Of a stretch of 64,000 nucleotides of DNA, positions 1-7,695 are shown in pieces. Origin of the DNA: Amycolatopsis sp. (GTDB taxonomy: Bacteria; Actinomycetota; Actinomycetes; Mycobacteriales; Pseudonocardiaceae); contig NZ_JAODNM010000126.1 in assembly GCF_025464955.1 (NCBI RefSeq), positions 62,001 through 126,000 of the forward strand. The letters run 5' to 3'. A program made the position numbers and the translations under genes. Positions within the stretch are counted from its first letter, which is position 1, and the number at the start of each line of letters is the position of its first letter. The notes under the pieces were generated by a model. The model ran no database searches and was not told where the DNA came from. It was given only the letters and a program-made list of their open reading frames with translations.

Positions 1-250
1 GCGGCATGACGATCGCGACCATGATCGTCGACACCGCGACGACCACCCGCGCGCCGAACCGTTCGATCACCCGACCGGCGGCAGAGGCCGACAGGATCAT
101 GCCGACGCTGCTGCCCAGTAGCGCCAGCCCGAGCGAACCGGGCACGGCGCCGACCTGCTCGGTCAGGGCTGGGACGCGAGGCGCCCAGGAACCGACCCCC
201 GCACCGTTGATCGCGAAGACCACGAAGACGGCCGTCCGTTGCGAGACCAC
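1..250 (-). CDS. MFS transporter, N-terminal part (cut by window edge)
   Basis: The reverse strand encodes about 83 residues of a major facilitator superfamily permease whose C-terminal part lies outside the window. A hydrophobic first helix (VFVVFAINGAGVGSW) is followed by a short loop with P-x-L-T-E-Q, a second helix (LGLALLGSSVGMILS) and the basic turn GRVIERFGAR, matching the TM2-TM3 loop motif of MFS proteins, so it is an inner-membrane transporter. The GTG at 250 is preceded by a purine-rich GGAAGGGGG at a good distance. It is divergent from the LacI regulator and shares its promoter region and palindrome, so it is probably that regulator's target. The substrate cannot be told from this fragment. 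Confidence 0.7.
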   Translation of the reverse strand, partial: MVSQRTAVFVVFAINGAGVGSWAPRVPALTEQVGAVPGSLGLALLGSSVGMILSASAAGRVIERFGARVVVAVSTIMVAIVMP

Positions 251-285
251 CGCACCCCCTTCCGAAGAACCTTGTCCCAGAATGA

Positions 286-299
286 CTGAAGCGCTTCAG
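286..299. promoter_or_regulatory. Candidate LacI-family operator (perfect 14-bp palindrome)
   Basis: CTGAAGCGCTTCAG is a perfect palindrome with a central CG step, the usual design of LacI/GalR-family operators. It lies between the divergent MFS gene (start 250) and the LacI gene (start 335), where a repressor could control both. Binding is inferred. Confidence 0.7.
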
Positions 300-334
300 A
301 AAGTCCAACGGGTAGTTCGCACTAGACTGTCCGG

Positions 335-1420
335 GTGACCAACACGCGACGGCGACGACCGACTCTCGACGACGTCGCCGGGGCCGTGGGCGTGTCGAGG
401 GCAACGGTGTCGAACGCCTACAACCGGCCGGATCAGCTGTCGTCGGATCTGCGTACGGAGGTCCTGCGCGCGGCGAAACGACTGGGGTACGCGGGCCCGA
501 ACCCGACAGCCCGCAGTCTCGCCACCAACCGGACCGGCGCGATCGCGTTCATGCTCGACGCCGGGCTGTCCGCCGCGTTCTCCGATCCCGCGTTATCGAT
601 CACCCTCGATGCGCTGGCCAGTGCGGTGGACCCCGAAGGCCACGCGCTACTGCTGCTTCCCGGCGGCGAGGACGGCGGGCCGCGGGTCGACCGCGTGCTG
701 GCCGCGCAGGCCGACATCGCGGTCACGTACTCGCTGGCGGACGGCGCGCCCGCGCTCCGGGCGATCCGGGACCGAGGGCTCCCGCTGGTCACGATCGACC
801 ACGGGCCGATCCCGGGCGCCGCGAGGGTCAATATCGACGACCGCGGAGGCGCGGTGGCCGCGGCTCGGCACCTGGTGGACCTGGGGCACCGCCGCTTCGC
901 CATCCTGACGGCCCCGTGCTTCTCCTCGCCGGTCGGCGGCCCGATCGAGGCAATCGAAACCGAGGCCGGCCGGTTCCACTACTACCGGGAACGCATGGCC
1001 GGCTACCTGGAAACCCTGGCCGGGGCCGGGATCGACACCGGCAGCGTGCCCATCTGGGAGGCGGCGGGATCCTCGACGGAGGAAGTCGTGCCCGGCGCCC
1101 GCGACCTGCTCGAACGCCACCCGCGGCCGACCGCGGTGCTGTGCTTGTCCGACCAGCTGGCGCCCGGCGTGCTTTCGGCGGCCAGGCAGCTCGGGATCAG
1201 CGTGCCAGGGGACCTGTCCGTGGTGGGCTTCGATGACGCTCCGGCAGCACGCTGGTCGGATCCGACGCTGACCACGGTCCGCCAGGACCTGGTCGGCAAA
1301 GGCCGGCTGGCCGGCGAAGCGGTCGTACGGATGCTGTCGGGCCATCGGACACCCGCGCCCACCACCCTCGACGTCGAACTGGTGATCCGCGGGTCGACCG
1401 GCCCGGCGCCCAAGCGTTAG
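335..1420 (+). CDS. LacI-family transcriptional regulator
   Basis: A 361-residue protein of normal LacI/GalR length. Residues about 10-30 form the DNA-binding helix-turn-helix (TLDDVAGAVGVSRATVSNAY), followed by the hinge-type NPTARSLA segment and a periplasmic-binding-like effector domain that ends with the usual VRQDLVGKGRLAGEAVV...VIRGST pattern. It starts with GTG at 335, 36 bp after a perfect palindrome, and is divergent from an MFS exporter gene. The simplest reading is a small-molecule-responsive repressor of that transporter and of itself. The ligand cannot be predicted. Confidence 0.88.
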   Translation: MTNTRRRRPTLDDVAGAVGVSRATVSNAYNRPDQLSSDLRTEVLRAAKRLGYAGPNPTARSLATNRTGAIAFMLDAGLSAAFSDPALSITLDALASAVDPEGHALLLLPGGEDGGPRVDRVLAAQADIAVTYSLADGAPALRAIRDRGLPLVTIDHGPIPGAARVNIDDRGGAVAAARHLVDLGHRRFAILTAPCFSSPVGGPIEAIETEAGRFHYYRERMAGYLETLAGAGIDTGSVPIWEAAGSSTEEVVPGARDLLERHPRPTAVLCLSDQLAPGVLSAARQLGISVPGDLSVVGFDDAPAARWSDPTLTTVRQDLVGKGRLAGEAVVRMLSGHRTPAPTTLDVELVIRGSTGPAPKR

Positions 1421-1455
1421 CACGCCCCCGGACCCTCAACAAGCCCTTCCGGCAA

Positions 1456-1508
1456 TCTGTGGATAAGCACGCCCCGATCGGGGGAGGTTGCAGCCACTTA
1501 TCCACAGA
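1456..1508. repeat. Inverted pair of perfect DnaA boxes
   Basis: TCTGTGGATAAG (1456-1467) and its exact reverse complement CTTATCCACAGA (1497-1508) are separated by 29 bp. Each arm contains the 9-mer TTATCCACA, the classical DnaA box. The pair lies between the LacI stop and the I36 inhibitor gene. It could bind DnaA as a titration or regulatory site, or simply form a hairpin at the end of the LacI transcript. No dnaA/dnaN genes or box cluster indicate a replication origin here. Confidence 0.6.
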
Positions 1509-1616
1509 AGTGAAATTGCGGGCTGACAACCACCCATTCCCCGGGCATCGTCAAAGGCATCACAATCGACCGCGGTCATCGGAAATACCGCGACCATTCT
1601 GGGGGAGATCACACCC

Positions 1617-2021
1617 ATGTCACGCTATCCGCTCCGTGTCCGCTCGTACCTGCCGAAGATGCTGCTGCTCGCCGTCGCCACTGTCCTGGGCACCGCCGGC
1701 GTGGCGCAGGCTTCGCCAGGAGCACCAGGCGGGCAGCCTCCCGAGGCAGGCTGCGAGCAGGGTCAGTTCTGCAGTTGGCCGGGCGAGTTCTATTCCGGCC
1801 AACCCCAGACTTTCGACCTGCGAACAGCCAATCCCGGTGAATGCATCCCACTGCCCGACAATTTCGACGGCCACTCTTTCGTGAACAAGATGAGCCGCCT
1901 GATCTCGGTGTACGAAGGCCGCGACTGCTCGACCGAAGGCGACTTCACCACCTACCCCGGCGGCGGCACGTTCGTACCCCAAGCACCGTTCGTCGTCCGG
2001 GGGATCCAGATCTGGGCGTAG
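1617..2021 (+). CDS. Secreted peptidase inhibitor family I36-like protein
   Basis: A 134-residue preprotein. Residues 1-32 form a Sec signal peptide (basic start, hydrophobic LLLAVATVLGTAGVAQA, cleavage after AQA). The mature part has four cysteines (46, 52, 76, 104), enough for two disulfides, and the pattern C-E-x-G-x-F-C-x-W...F-N-x-M-S-R-x-x-x-V-Y, typical of the I36/SMPI beta-gamma-crystallin-like inhibitors common in actinomycetes. The ATG at 1617 follows GGGGGAG. It is monocistronic and ends before a strong hairpin. Protease inhibition is a family-level inference; some members are only structural extracellular proteins. Confidence 0.75.
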   Translation: MSRYPLRVRSYLPKMLLLAVATVLGTAGVAQASPGAPGGQPPEAGCEQGQFCSWPGEFYSGQPQTFDLRTANPGECIPLPDNFDGHSFVNKMSRLISVYEGRDCSTEGDFTTYPGGGTFVPQAPFVVRGIQIWA

Positions 2022-2116
2022 ACCTCCAGCCGGGTTCGCCGACCGTCCTCCCCTGCGAGGGGCAGGCCGTCGCAGGACGGCGCCGAACCCAGGGCCGCTC
2101 CCCCGAAGCGGCCCAC

Positions 2117-2158
2117 CCCGCGGACGTGCCGGCCGGCTATGCGTGGCACGTCCGCGGG
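2117..2158 (+). terminator. Hairpin terminator after the I36 gene
   Basis: CCCGCGGACGTGCC pairs perfectly with GGCACGTCCGCGGG (14-bp stem, 14-nt loop) about 95 bp after the inhibitor stop and before the tRNA. There is no U-tract, as is common for actinobacterial terminators. Confidence 0.65.
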
Positions 2159-2276
2159 CCCCCTCACCCATCCCGGGGAACCACCCTGAAACGATTCGGC
2201 GGTGTCGAACGATCAGAGGGTGACGGTGACTAAGCTACCGCTGGGCGACCAGCAGTGGTCCGGTTCGCCGGCGCGG

Positions 2277-2350
2277 GCCCTCATAGCTCAGCTGGATAGA
2301 GCAAGAGCCTTCTAATCTCTAGGTCGCAGGTTCGAGTCCTGCTGAGGGCA
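2277..2350 (+). tRNA. tRNA-Arg (anticodon TCT)
   Basis: A 74-nt cloverleaf. Acceptor stem GCCCTCA/TGAGGGC with discriminator A, D-stem GCTC/GAGC, anticodon loop CTTCTAA giving TCT, a 5-nt variable loop, and T-stem GCAGG/CCTGC enclosing TTCGAGT. The anticodon stem AGAGC/TCTCT has a C-T mismatch next to the loop. CCA is not encoded. It decodes the rare AGA codon. A hairpin terminator follows 20 bp downstream, and no integrase gene lies beside it. Confidence 0.93.
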
Positions 2351-2369
2351 CTGCAGTTGACCTGCGGTT

Positions 2370-2396
2370 TTGTCCCGGGCACCGAGCCCGGGACAA
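2370..2396 (+). terminator. Terminator of the tRNA-Arg transcript
   Basis: TTGTCCCGGGC and GCCCGGGACAA form a perfect 11-bp stem with a 5-nt loop (ACCGA), starting 20 bp after the tRNA. Confidence 0.75.
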
Positions 2397-3069
2397 CCCG
2401 CGGGACAGCACTCGTGACACGAACGTGACACACGCCGGAACTGCAAGCAGGTCCCGTGGCGCCCCGGGGAACCGGCCTGGTGAGGCCGCTATGGCAGGGG
2501 GCCAACCGCCGCACGGACGTGAGAGATATTTCGGAAAACATCGGCGACCGCGATGATCGGTTCGACCGGACCTGCACACTCGCACCGCCGCGCCAAGATT
2601 CCTCCCGTTCAGAATAATGTCTCCATGGGGTAACACTGAGAAATGAATCGATCACCGCACGAAACAACGGCACCCACTCGATAAGAGACGTAGGCCACAT
2701 CGGGTGATCCGCCGATCGAGCACAGCGCGTCCAACCCACGCCCAGCTCCCCCGAGCCGGACCCTCCGACTGCGACACGACCAGCAGGACCACGCCAAGAA
2801 TTCACGAAATCGCAAGCCTTCTCGACGATTGGCCGCGCGCGGTCGGACCAACTCCGGCACCTCCAACGTCCGCGGACGCCGCTCCGAGTCGGTGCCCCAC
2901 TGGGCGAGCATCCGAGATTCCTGAGCCGCAAAAGAAATCGAGGTCGCTACACCCGCAACCGTCCGTGCGGTCACTCGAAGTAGTGACACGAGCACGAAGT
3001 CGGCGTGGCGACTCAACGAACCGTGGACCATGGCGGTATCGGCAGGCAGACAGGCAAGAGGGGAAGACT
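2397..3069. other. Gene-poor stretch after the tRNA
   Basis: No open frame here has convincing codon use, a ribosome binding site or recognisable motifs; long frames on both strands read as arginine/proline/serine-rich noise. The base composition is less GC-rich than in neighbouring genes in places. It could be residue of DNA once inserted beside the tRNA, but no att duplication or integrase remnant was found. Confidence 0.4.
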
Positions 3070-3432
3070 GTGATCACCGGGTCGGCGCTGGGCGGGCGTG
3101 CCCTCAGCTCCATCGGCGATCTGGTCGTAGGATTCCCGTCCGCACCGTTACTACTGATACTTCGTCCGGATAATCCCCTGGGTTTTCAAACCTACCTGGA
3201 AGAAAATGACAAAGACGAAATAGATGTGAGGCTAGCCCGTTCCGGACCTGAGTGGATAATCGCACCAACCGACCGTCAAACCGGTTTGACATTCCGGTTC
3301 ACACTGCCAATACAGCCGGATGAGAACAGAGAACGTCTATCAGGAACGGTGGCCGACCTGCTGTCATCGATCTCGATTTTTCAAGGCAATCGCGCTCTCC
3401 GGCTGCAGTACCAGCTCGAGGGTCAAGGCTGA
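3070..3432 (+). CDS. Hypothetical protein
   Basis: A 120-residue frame beginning at GTG 3070, preceded by an AGGGGAAG ribosome binding site. The frame is open far upstream but looks non-coding there, so the late start is preferred. The protein has a plausible composition with beta-strand-like alternation (LVVGFPSAPLLLILRPDN, LTFRFTLPIQ) and no signal peptide, membrane segment or cysteine. The codons are more AT-rich than the neighbours (gaaaatgacaaagacgaa). I do not recognise a family. It ends 40 bp from the convergent oxidoreductase gene. Confidence 0.5.
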   Translation: MITGSALGGRALSSIGDLVVGFPSAPLLLILRPDNPLGFQTYLEENDKDEIDVRLARSGPEWIIAPTDRQTGLTFRFTLPIQPDENRERLSGTVADLLSSISIFQGNRALRLQYQLEGQG

Positions 3433-3471
3433 CAAGCAACGCGCATAGAGATTCCTGCTGGGCCACGAAGT

Positions 3472-4119
3472 TCAGTAGCCGACGGTGAAGCGGGTCTTGT
3501 GGTGCTTCGGGGTCTCGATCTCGTCGGCGAACGCGACGGCCATGTCGGCACCCGAGATCTGCGAGTTTCCTTCGGCGTCCTTCAGCAGCAGATCGGTTCC
3601 GACGCGGTACGCACCGGTCCTGACCCCAGGGTTCCACGAGCCGAAACCCATCGGCGGGCTGACGTAGAACCAATCGACCTCCCCGTCGTGCGCGCGCAGG
3701 ACGTCGAGGGCACGTGCGTGCGCGAGCGCCTCACCCAGGTATTCCGCCGGCCACTCCGGGATTTCGTAGACTCGCGGGCCGCCTTCGGTCGCGAATAGAC
3801 TCCCGGTTCCGCCGACCACGGCCAGCCGCGCCCCCACTTTGCCTGCGACAGCCAGGACGTCCGGCAGGACATCCTTCAGTTCCGGTCCGTCGGGCGGGAT
3901 GGACGGGATCGACACGACGATGACGTCGGCCCCCTCCGTCACCTCGCCGACAAAGGCCGTGTCGTAGGCGGAACCGGACACGGCGCTGAAGTTCGGCCGG
4001 GCGGGGAGCTTGCTGGTGTCGCGAGCCACCGCGACAACAGTGTGGCCCCGATCCACGAGCTCGTTCGCGATGTGACCGCCGGCGTAACCGGAAGCGCCGA
4101 GAATGACGACCTTGGACAT
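3472..4119 (-). CDS. NAD(P)-binding Rossmann protein (NmrA/SDR-like)
   Basis: 215 residues starting at ATG 4119, behind AGGGAG. The N-terminus KVVILGASGYAGGHIANEL carries the GxxGxxG dinucleotide-binding loop of atypical SDRs, and the rest follows the YwnB/YhfK-type NAD(P)H-binding family (ADVIVVSIPS, LAVVGGTGSL, DWFYVSPPMGFG). No YxxxK pair is obvious, so it may be a redox sensor or an atypical reductase rather than a classical dehydrogenase. The TetR gene on the same strand lies just upstream, a common pairing in which TetR represses this family. Confidence 0.82.
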   Translation of the reverse strand: MSKVVILGASGYAGGHIANELVDRGHTVVAVARDTSKLPARPNFSAVSGSAYDTAFVGEVTEGADVIVVSIPSIPPDGPELKDVLPDVLAVAGKVGARLAVVGGTGSLFATEGGPRVYEIPEWPAEYLGEALAHARALDVLRAHDGEVDWFYVSPPMGFGSWNPGVRTGAYRVGTDLLLKDAEGNSQISGADMAVAFADEIETPKHHKTRFTVGY

Positions 4120-4227
4120 GTGGTTCTCCCTGGATTCGGAGGCTCGCGTGCTTCGCCGTTCAATATGACCGGTCGTCTTGACGCTACACGACACACCCCG
4201 AACAGGGAAGACGGCATCGAAGGAGGC

Positions 4228-4857
4228 CTACCCCCGGGTGACGACCGACAAGCACTGCTCCACGAGAGCGCCGGTGAATTCCCTGCTAACAGGCTGGCCT
4301 GTCACCAGGACGCGGTAGTAGATCGGGCTGAGGAGTTGCTCCACCACGAGGTCGAGATCGGTCTCCGGCGGTAGCTCACCACGTTCGACCGCGCGCCGCA
4401 GCGGGACACGGTCGCGTTCACGTTGCTTGCTGAGGTGGTCCGCGCGGAGTCGGGTGGCCACGTCCGCGTCGTGCTGCGCCTGCCCAGCCAACGCGCGGAA
4501 GACCGCACCGGCATCGGAGCGGGTGAGAAAGTCGGCGAGTCGGGCCAGCTGAATGCGGAGGTCGGCGGCAAGGTCGCCGCTGTCAGGCGGGGTCATGGCT
4601 TCGGCCGCGTCGTCGACGAACGCGTCCATCAGGATGTCGGTCTTCGACGTCCACCAGCGGTAGATGGTCTGCTTGGCGACCCCCGCCCTGGCCGCGATCC
4701 CCTCGATCGTCAGTCCCGCGAAACCACGTTCGACCAGCAAGTTGTCGGCCGCTTCGAGAACGGCTTGACGAGCCTCTTCGCTGCGCTTGTGCCGGTTGCC
4801 GCGGTGAACGACCTTGGCGCCTTCGCCGACGTCGACCCGATCAGTGTCGCCTGACAT
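4228..4857 (-). CDS. TetR/AcrR-family transcriptional regulator
   Basis: 209 residues from ATG 4857, chosen over an earlier in-frame GTG because AAGGAG lies 7 nt upstream. The N-terminal domain has the TetR helix-turn-helix (LTIEGIAARAGVAKQTIYRWW); the C-terminal part is a helical ligand-binding domain of the TetR_C_16/33 kind. A perfect ACCGATCGGT palindrome lies about 55 bp upstream, suggesting autorepression. It is followed on the same strand by the NAD(P)-binding protein, its likely partner. Confidence 0.88.
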   Translation of the reverse strand: MSGDTDRVDVGEGAKVVHRGNRHKRSEEARQAVLEAADNLLVERGFAGLTIEGIAARAGVAKQTIYRWWTSKTDILMDAFVDDAAEAMTPPDSGDLAADLRIQLARLADFLTRSDAGAVFRALAGQAQHDADVATRLRADHLSKQRERDRVPLRRAVERGELPPETDLDLVVEQLLSPIYYRVLVTGQPVSREFTGALVEQCLSVVTRG

Positions 4858-4910
4858 GCCTGACTCCTTGTCGCTCCCTGCGGGCAGCGTAGCCAAAACC
4901 GCAGACACCG

Positions 4911-4920
4911 ACCGATCGGT
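4911..4920. promoter_or_regulatory. Candidate TetR operator
   Basis: ACCGATCGGT, inside ACCGACCGATCGGTTCC, is a perfect palindrome of the type bound by many actinobacterial TetR proteins. It is in the promoter region of the TetR gene that starts at 4857. Confidence 0.5.
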
Positions 4921-4965
4921 TCCTCATCGACGTCCCGACGAGTTCCGTTCCGGGCCAACAGTGAA

Positions 4966-5436
4966 CTAATGGCAACCCGCCGCGGCCAGTTGCGATGCCA
5001 GGTCCGGCGCCTTGTTCGGCAGGTCACCGGGGCCGACGTGCTCCGCGCGGAAAGCATCGTCATAGGCCGCGTCAAAGCTCGCCGCGATACGCCGATAGTT
5101 CTGCTCGTACGCCAATTCCTCGGATACCCGCTGCGACTTGGCATCCTGATCGGTCTCCGCGGCGACAGCCGACTTGGCCGCACAGATATCGCCCGCGGTG
5201 GCCTTGAGCGCCTCGTAGCCGGTATAGGCGTCGCGGTATTGGATTTTGACGTTTTCAGGCGAGACGACGTCGGTGACGGCATCGAACCAGCCGAACGCCA
5301 ACCCGAGGACCCCGAACAGCACACCGAGGGCGACAACAGCGCTGACCGCGGCGGCCAGCCAGCGCAGGCCAAGGCTGCGGTAAGCACGGTTTTCCGGTGA
5401 GTACGGCCTCGCAGTGGCAGAATCGTCGTCCGGCAT
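4966..5436 (-). CDS. Single-span membrane protein of unknown function
   Basis: 156 residues from ATG 5436, preceded by GGAGG and separated by one base from the stop of the upstream lipoprotein gene, so translation is probably coupled. A short cytoplasmic tail with acidic residues is followed by one transmembrane helix (about 25-48, LAAAVSAVVALGVLFGVLGLAFG) and an extracytoplasmic helical domain with two cysteines (GDICAAK and AAGCH at the C-terminus) that could form a disulfide. No family recognised. It probably works with the lipoprotein at the cell surface. Confidence 0.7.
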   Translation of the reverse strand: MPDDDSATARPYSPENRAYRSLGLRWLAAAVSAVVALGVLFGVLGLAFGWFDAVTDVVSPENVKIQYRDAYTGYEALKATAGDICAAKSAVAAETDQDAKSQRVSEELAYEQNYRRIAASFDAAYDDAFRAEHVGPGDLPNKAPDLASQLAAAGCH

Positions 5437-5437
5437 C

Positions 5438-6061
5438 TCACTGGCCTCCGATCGCTTGCTGCAGGATCTGGGTGGCCTTCGTCGGATCGCCGGCCTGCAG
5501 AGCCGCCTTCGCTTTGGCCGACGCATCGGTCAAACCCTGGTCGGCCTGGAAGACGATGTCGGTCTTCTGCTTCTGGTAGACCGTCGGCTGGGTCGTGCAG
5601 ACAGTTTCCAGCCCGGTGAAGTCGACATAGATACCAGCCGGGGTGAACCCGTACCGGTACTCGGCCGAAGGGCCGTACATGCTGTCCGGGCCGGGAACCT
5701 CCGGTGAATAGGAGGAATCGTTGGTCCCGGGCTGCATGACCGTGGTGGGGTACGGCCGCTTGTCACTGGAGGTCAGCTTCCCCCGGATGGGGAAGGTCAG
5801 CGGTTTCGCGTTGCTGTTGGTCGGATACGCGGTGCACCACAGGATCGTGGCCGGGTCGTCGGCGACCTTCTGCCGCTCGTTGTAGTTCTGGAACTCGACG
5901 TTGTTGTGCTGGACGTACACCTGTGACTGAAGCTTCTCGCTGTTCCCCTGCGCCTGCTTGGCCGCGGGGCCCTGCGACGTGCAGGCGACCAGCAGGAAAC
6001 AAGGCGCTAGAACGGCTATGTGAGCAGGACGAATACTTCGACGGCGCTGACCGGGTTGCAC
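5438..6061 (-). CDS. Putative lipoprotein of unknown function
   Basis: About 207 residues. The GTG at 6061 is preferred because CAGGAGGG sits 5 nt upstream; an earlier start at 6091 lacks this. The signal peptide RRRSIRPAHIAVLAPCFLLVAC ends in a lipobox with the lipidated cysteine at residue 27. The mature part is rich in Q, N, T and Y (QVYVQHNNVEFQNYNERQ), has two further cysteines (ILWCTAYP, ETVCTTQP), and ends in a small helical region with repeated alanine/glutamine. It forms a two-gene operon with the membrane protein. The function is unknown. Confidence 0.72.
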   Translation of the reverse strand: MQPGQRRRSIRPAHIAVLAPCFLLVACTSQGPAAKQAQGNSEKLQSQVYVQHNNVEFQNYNERQKVADDPATILWCTAYPTNSNAKPLTFPIRGKLTSSDKRPYPTTVMQPGTNDSSYSPEVPGPDSMYGPSAEYRYGFTPAGIYVDFTGLETVCTTQPTVYQKQKTDIVFQADQGLTDASAKAKAALQAGDPTKATQILQQAIGGQ

Positions 6062-6142
6062 GGCACCCTCCTGGGGCGAGCAGTGGACCATCTCGCCGCG
6101 GACAGTAGGGCCACCGAACCGGGAGGGGTCCCCGGCCGCAGG

Positions 6143-6778
6143 TCAGAACTGGAGCAGGTTGTGCGTGCTGGGCTGGAAGGTACCGATCTTGACCGACTTG
6201 AGGTCGAACTCGTAGTAGCCGGGCGTCGTGCCGTCGACACCGACGAACTTCGTGTCGACCGGGCTCTTCCCGCCGGGAGGCGTGACCGCGACGCCGTCGG
6301 CGACGAACGTCGAGTCGTCAGCCTTGTCACCCTCGGTCCATTCGACCGGGGCGAACACCGAACCGCCCGCCACCACGGTGATCGACGGCCCAGGCCCCGG
6401 CACCTCGACCTTTTGCGCGGGCACGGAAAGCTTGTCACCGTGGGCGTTGGTGAAGGTCAGGTCGGGCCACCCCTGCACGGTCACCGAATGGCCACTGGTG
6501 TTGGTCAGCGTGACCATGGCGACGTCCTGGCGCTGCATGTCCAACTCCGCCTTGAACGACTTCGCCGTGTCGCCTACGCCGGCGGCCGGCGTGTTCTTTG
6601 GCTTGGCCGACGGCGTGGTGCTCGCGCCGGCGGACGTCGTGCCACCAGCCGAAACGACAGCCGTAGTGGGCGTCGGGCTCACCGCCGCGGGAGTGGCCTG
6701 GGGGCCGCCGCCACACGCCGTCAGCACGGCCAGCAAACCCAGCATCGAAACAACGGGGGCGACCGCGGGAATACGCAT
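6143..6778 (-). CDS. DUF4232-type lipoprotein
   Basis: 211 residues, starting at ATG 6778 after AAGGAG. A lipoprotein signal peptide (LGLLAVLTACGGG, cysteine at residue 22) is followed by a serine/threonine/proline-rich linker (about 25-68) and a DUF4232-like beta domain (MVTLTNTSGHSVTVQGWPDLTF... VPAQKVEVPGPGPSITVVAGGS). Such proteins are common surface lipoproteins in actinomycetes with no known function. It is followed 80 bp later on the same strand by the second lipoprotein and the membrane protein, so all three may form one envelope-related transcription unit. Confidence 0.8.
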   Translation of the reverse strand: MRIPAVAPVVSMLGLLAVLTACGGGPQATPAAVSPTPTTAVVSAGGTTSAGASTTPSAKPKNTPAAGVGDTAKSFKAELDMQRQDVAMVTLTNTSGHSVTVQGWPDLTFTNAHGDKLSVPAQKVEVPGPGPSITVVAGGSVFAPVEWTEGDKADDSTFVADGVAVTPPGGKSPVDTKFVGVDGTTPGYYEFDLKSVKIGTFQPSTHNLLQF

Positions 6779-7226
6779 GGAACCTGTCTCCTTCTTGTTC
6801 GGAAGAACTGCTTACCTCCCTCAAGACGCCCCGGATTGGGCGAAGTTGCGTCGATAAAGATCATTCGGCGCGCAACCTTTCCGAGCGATGCGACTACCAG
6901 CGCATCCCTGGGAAACCCGCTCGCTGACTATGGCGACTGCCGTGTTCGTGCCGCCGGGGGTCCACCGGCATGAAGGTGTCCACTATGGCCGAGAACCGCA
7001 GTACGGAACCCCTTACACCCCAACAAATCCCAACGCCATGAACGCCCGAAATCGTCAAGGCCACCTTCACCGCGTTCCACGATGCCAAAGCAGCCTTCAC
7101 GAACGCCCGCGACCGGGAGCGACCAAACGTACAGTGTTCCTGTTCAGCAGGTTTCCGTAGTTTCTCGTCATCGGCTAGGCTCGGCACCGGCAGTCGGTAC
7201 ACCGCAAGCGGAAACGAACGAGGCCT
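6779..7226. other. Intergenic region without a convincing gene
   Basis: 448 bp between the DUF4232 lipoprotein and the divergent MarR gene. Frames on both strands lack ribosome binding sites and family motifs. It must hold the promoters of both genes; a TAGGCT resembling a -10 element lies at about 7176-7181, upstream of the MarR start. Nothing else was recognised. Confidence 0.4.
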
Positions 7227-7676
7227 ATGACACGCACCAGCACTCGCCAGGCCGCGGAGCCGACGTTGCTTTACGTCATGAAGCAGTTGGAACTGGCCGT
7301 GCGGTCGCGGCTGGACGACATGTTCCGGCCCGAAGGGATGACGGCCCTGCAGTACACGGCACTCACCGTCCTCGAGCGGCACCCGGATCTGACGTCGGCG
7401 CAACTGGCCCGCAATTCATTCGTGACGAACCAGACGATGGCCGACATGGTCACCATGCTGCAGAGCCGGGAGCTGATCGAACGGCACCGCGACCCCGTCG
7501 ACCGGCGGCGACTGGTGCTCGCCCTCACCGTCTCCGGCCGGCAACTGCTTCGCAAGTACCGCGGGAAAGTCGCCGCCCTCGAACAGGAAATGCTGCACGG
7601 GCTGGACACCGTCGAAGCTGCCCGGCTCCGCGAATTCCTGTTGACCTGCCGCGAGAACCTGGCCAACGGCGCCTAA
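7227..7676 (+). CDS. MarR-family transcriptional regulator
   Basis: 149 residues, typical MarR length. Winged-helix DNA-binding core: LTSAQLARNSFVTNQTMADMVTMLQSRELIERHRDPVDRRRLVLALT, where the D-x-x-D-R-R motif marks the wing. Flanking helices form the dimer interface (VMKQLELAVRSRLDDMF and the C-terminal EAARLREFLLTCRENL). It faces away from the lipoprotein genes and is convergent with ArsR, so its target may be itself or the divergent lipoprotein unit. Confidence 0.88.
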   Translation: MTRTSTRQAAEPTLLYVMKQLELAVRSRLDDMFRPEGMTALQYTALTVLERHPDLTSAQLARNSFVTNQTMADMVTMLQSRELIERHRDPVDRRRLVLALTVSGRQLLRKYRGKVAALEQEMLHGLDTVEAARLREFLLTCRENLANGA

Positions 7677-7695
7677 GAGCACAGCCAGTACCGCT

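Noticed and set aside
1456-1508. Chromosomal replication origin
   Set aside because: Only two DnaA boxes and no dnaA, dnaN, gidB, parAB or AT-rich unwinding region nearby.
2281-2931. A 216-codon minus frame covering the tRNA
   Set aside because: It overlaps the tRNA and its terminator and has random composition; it is not an integrase.
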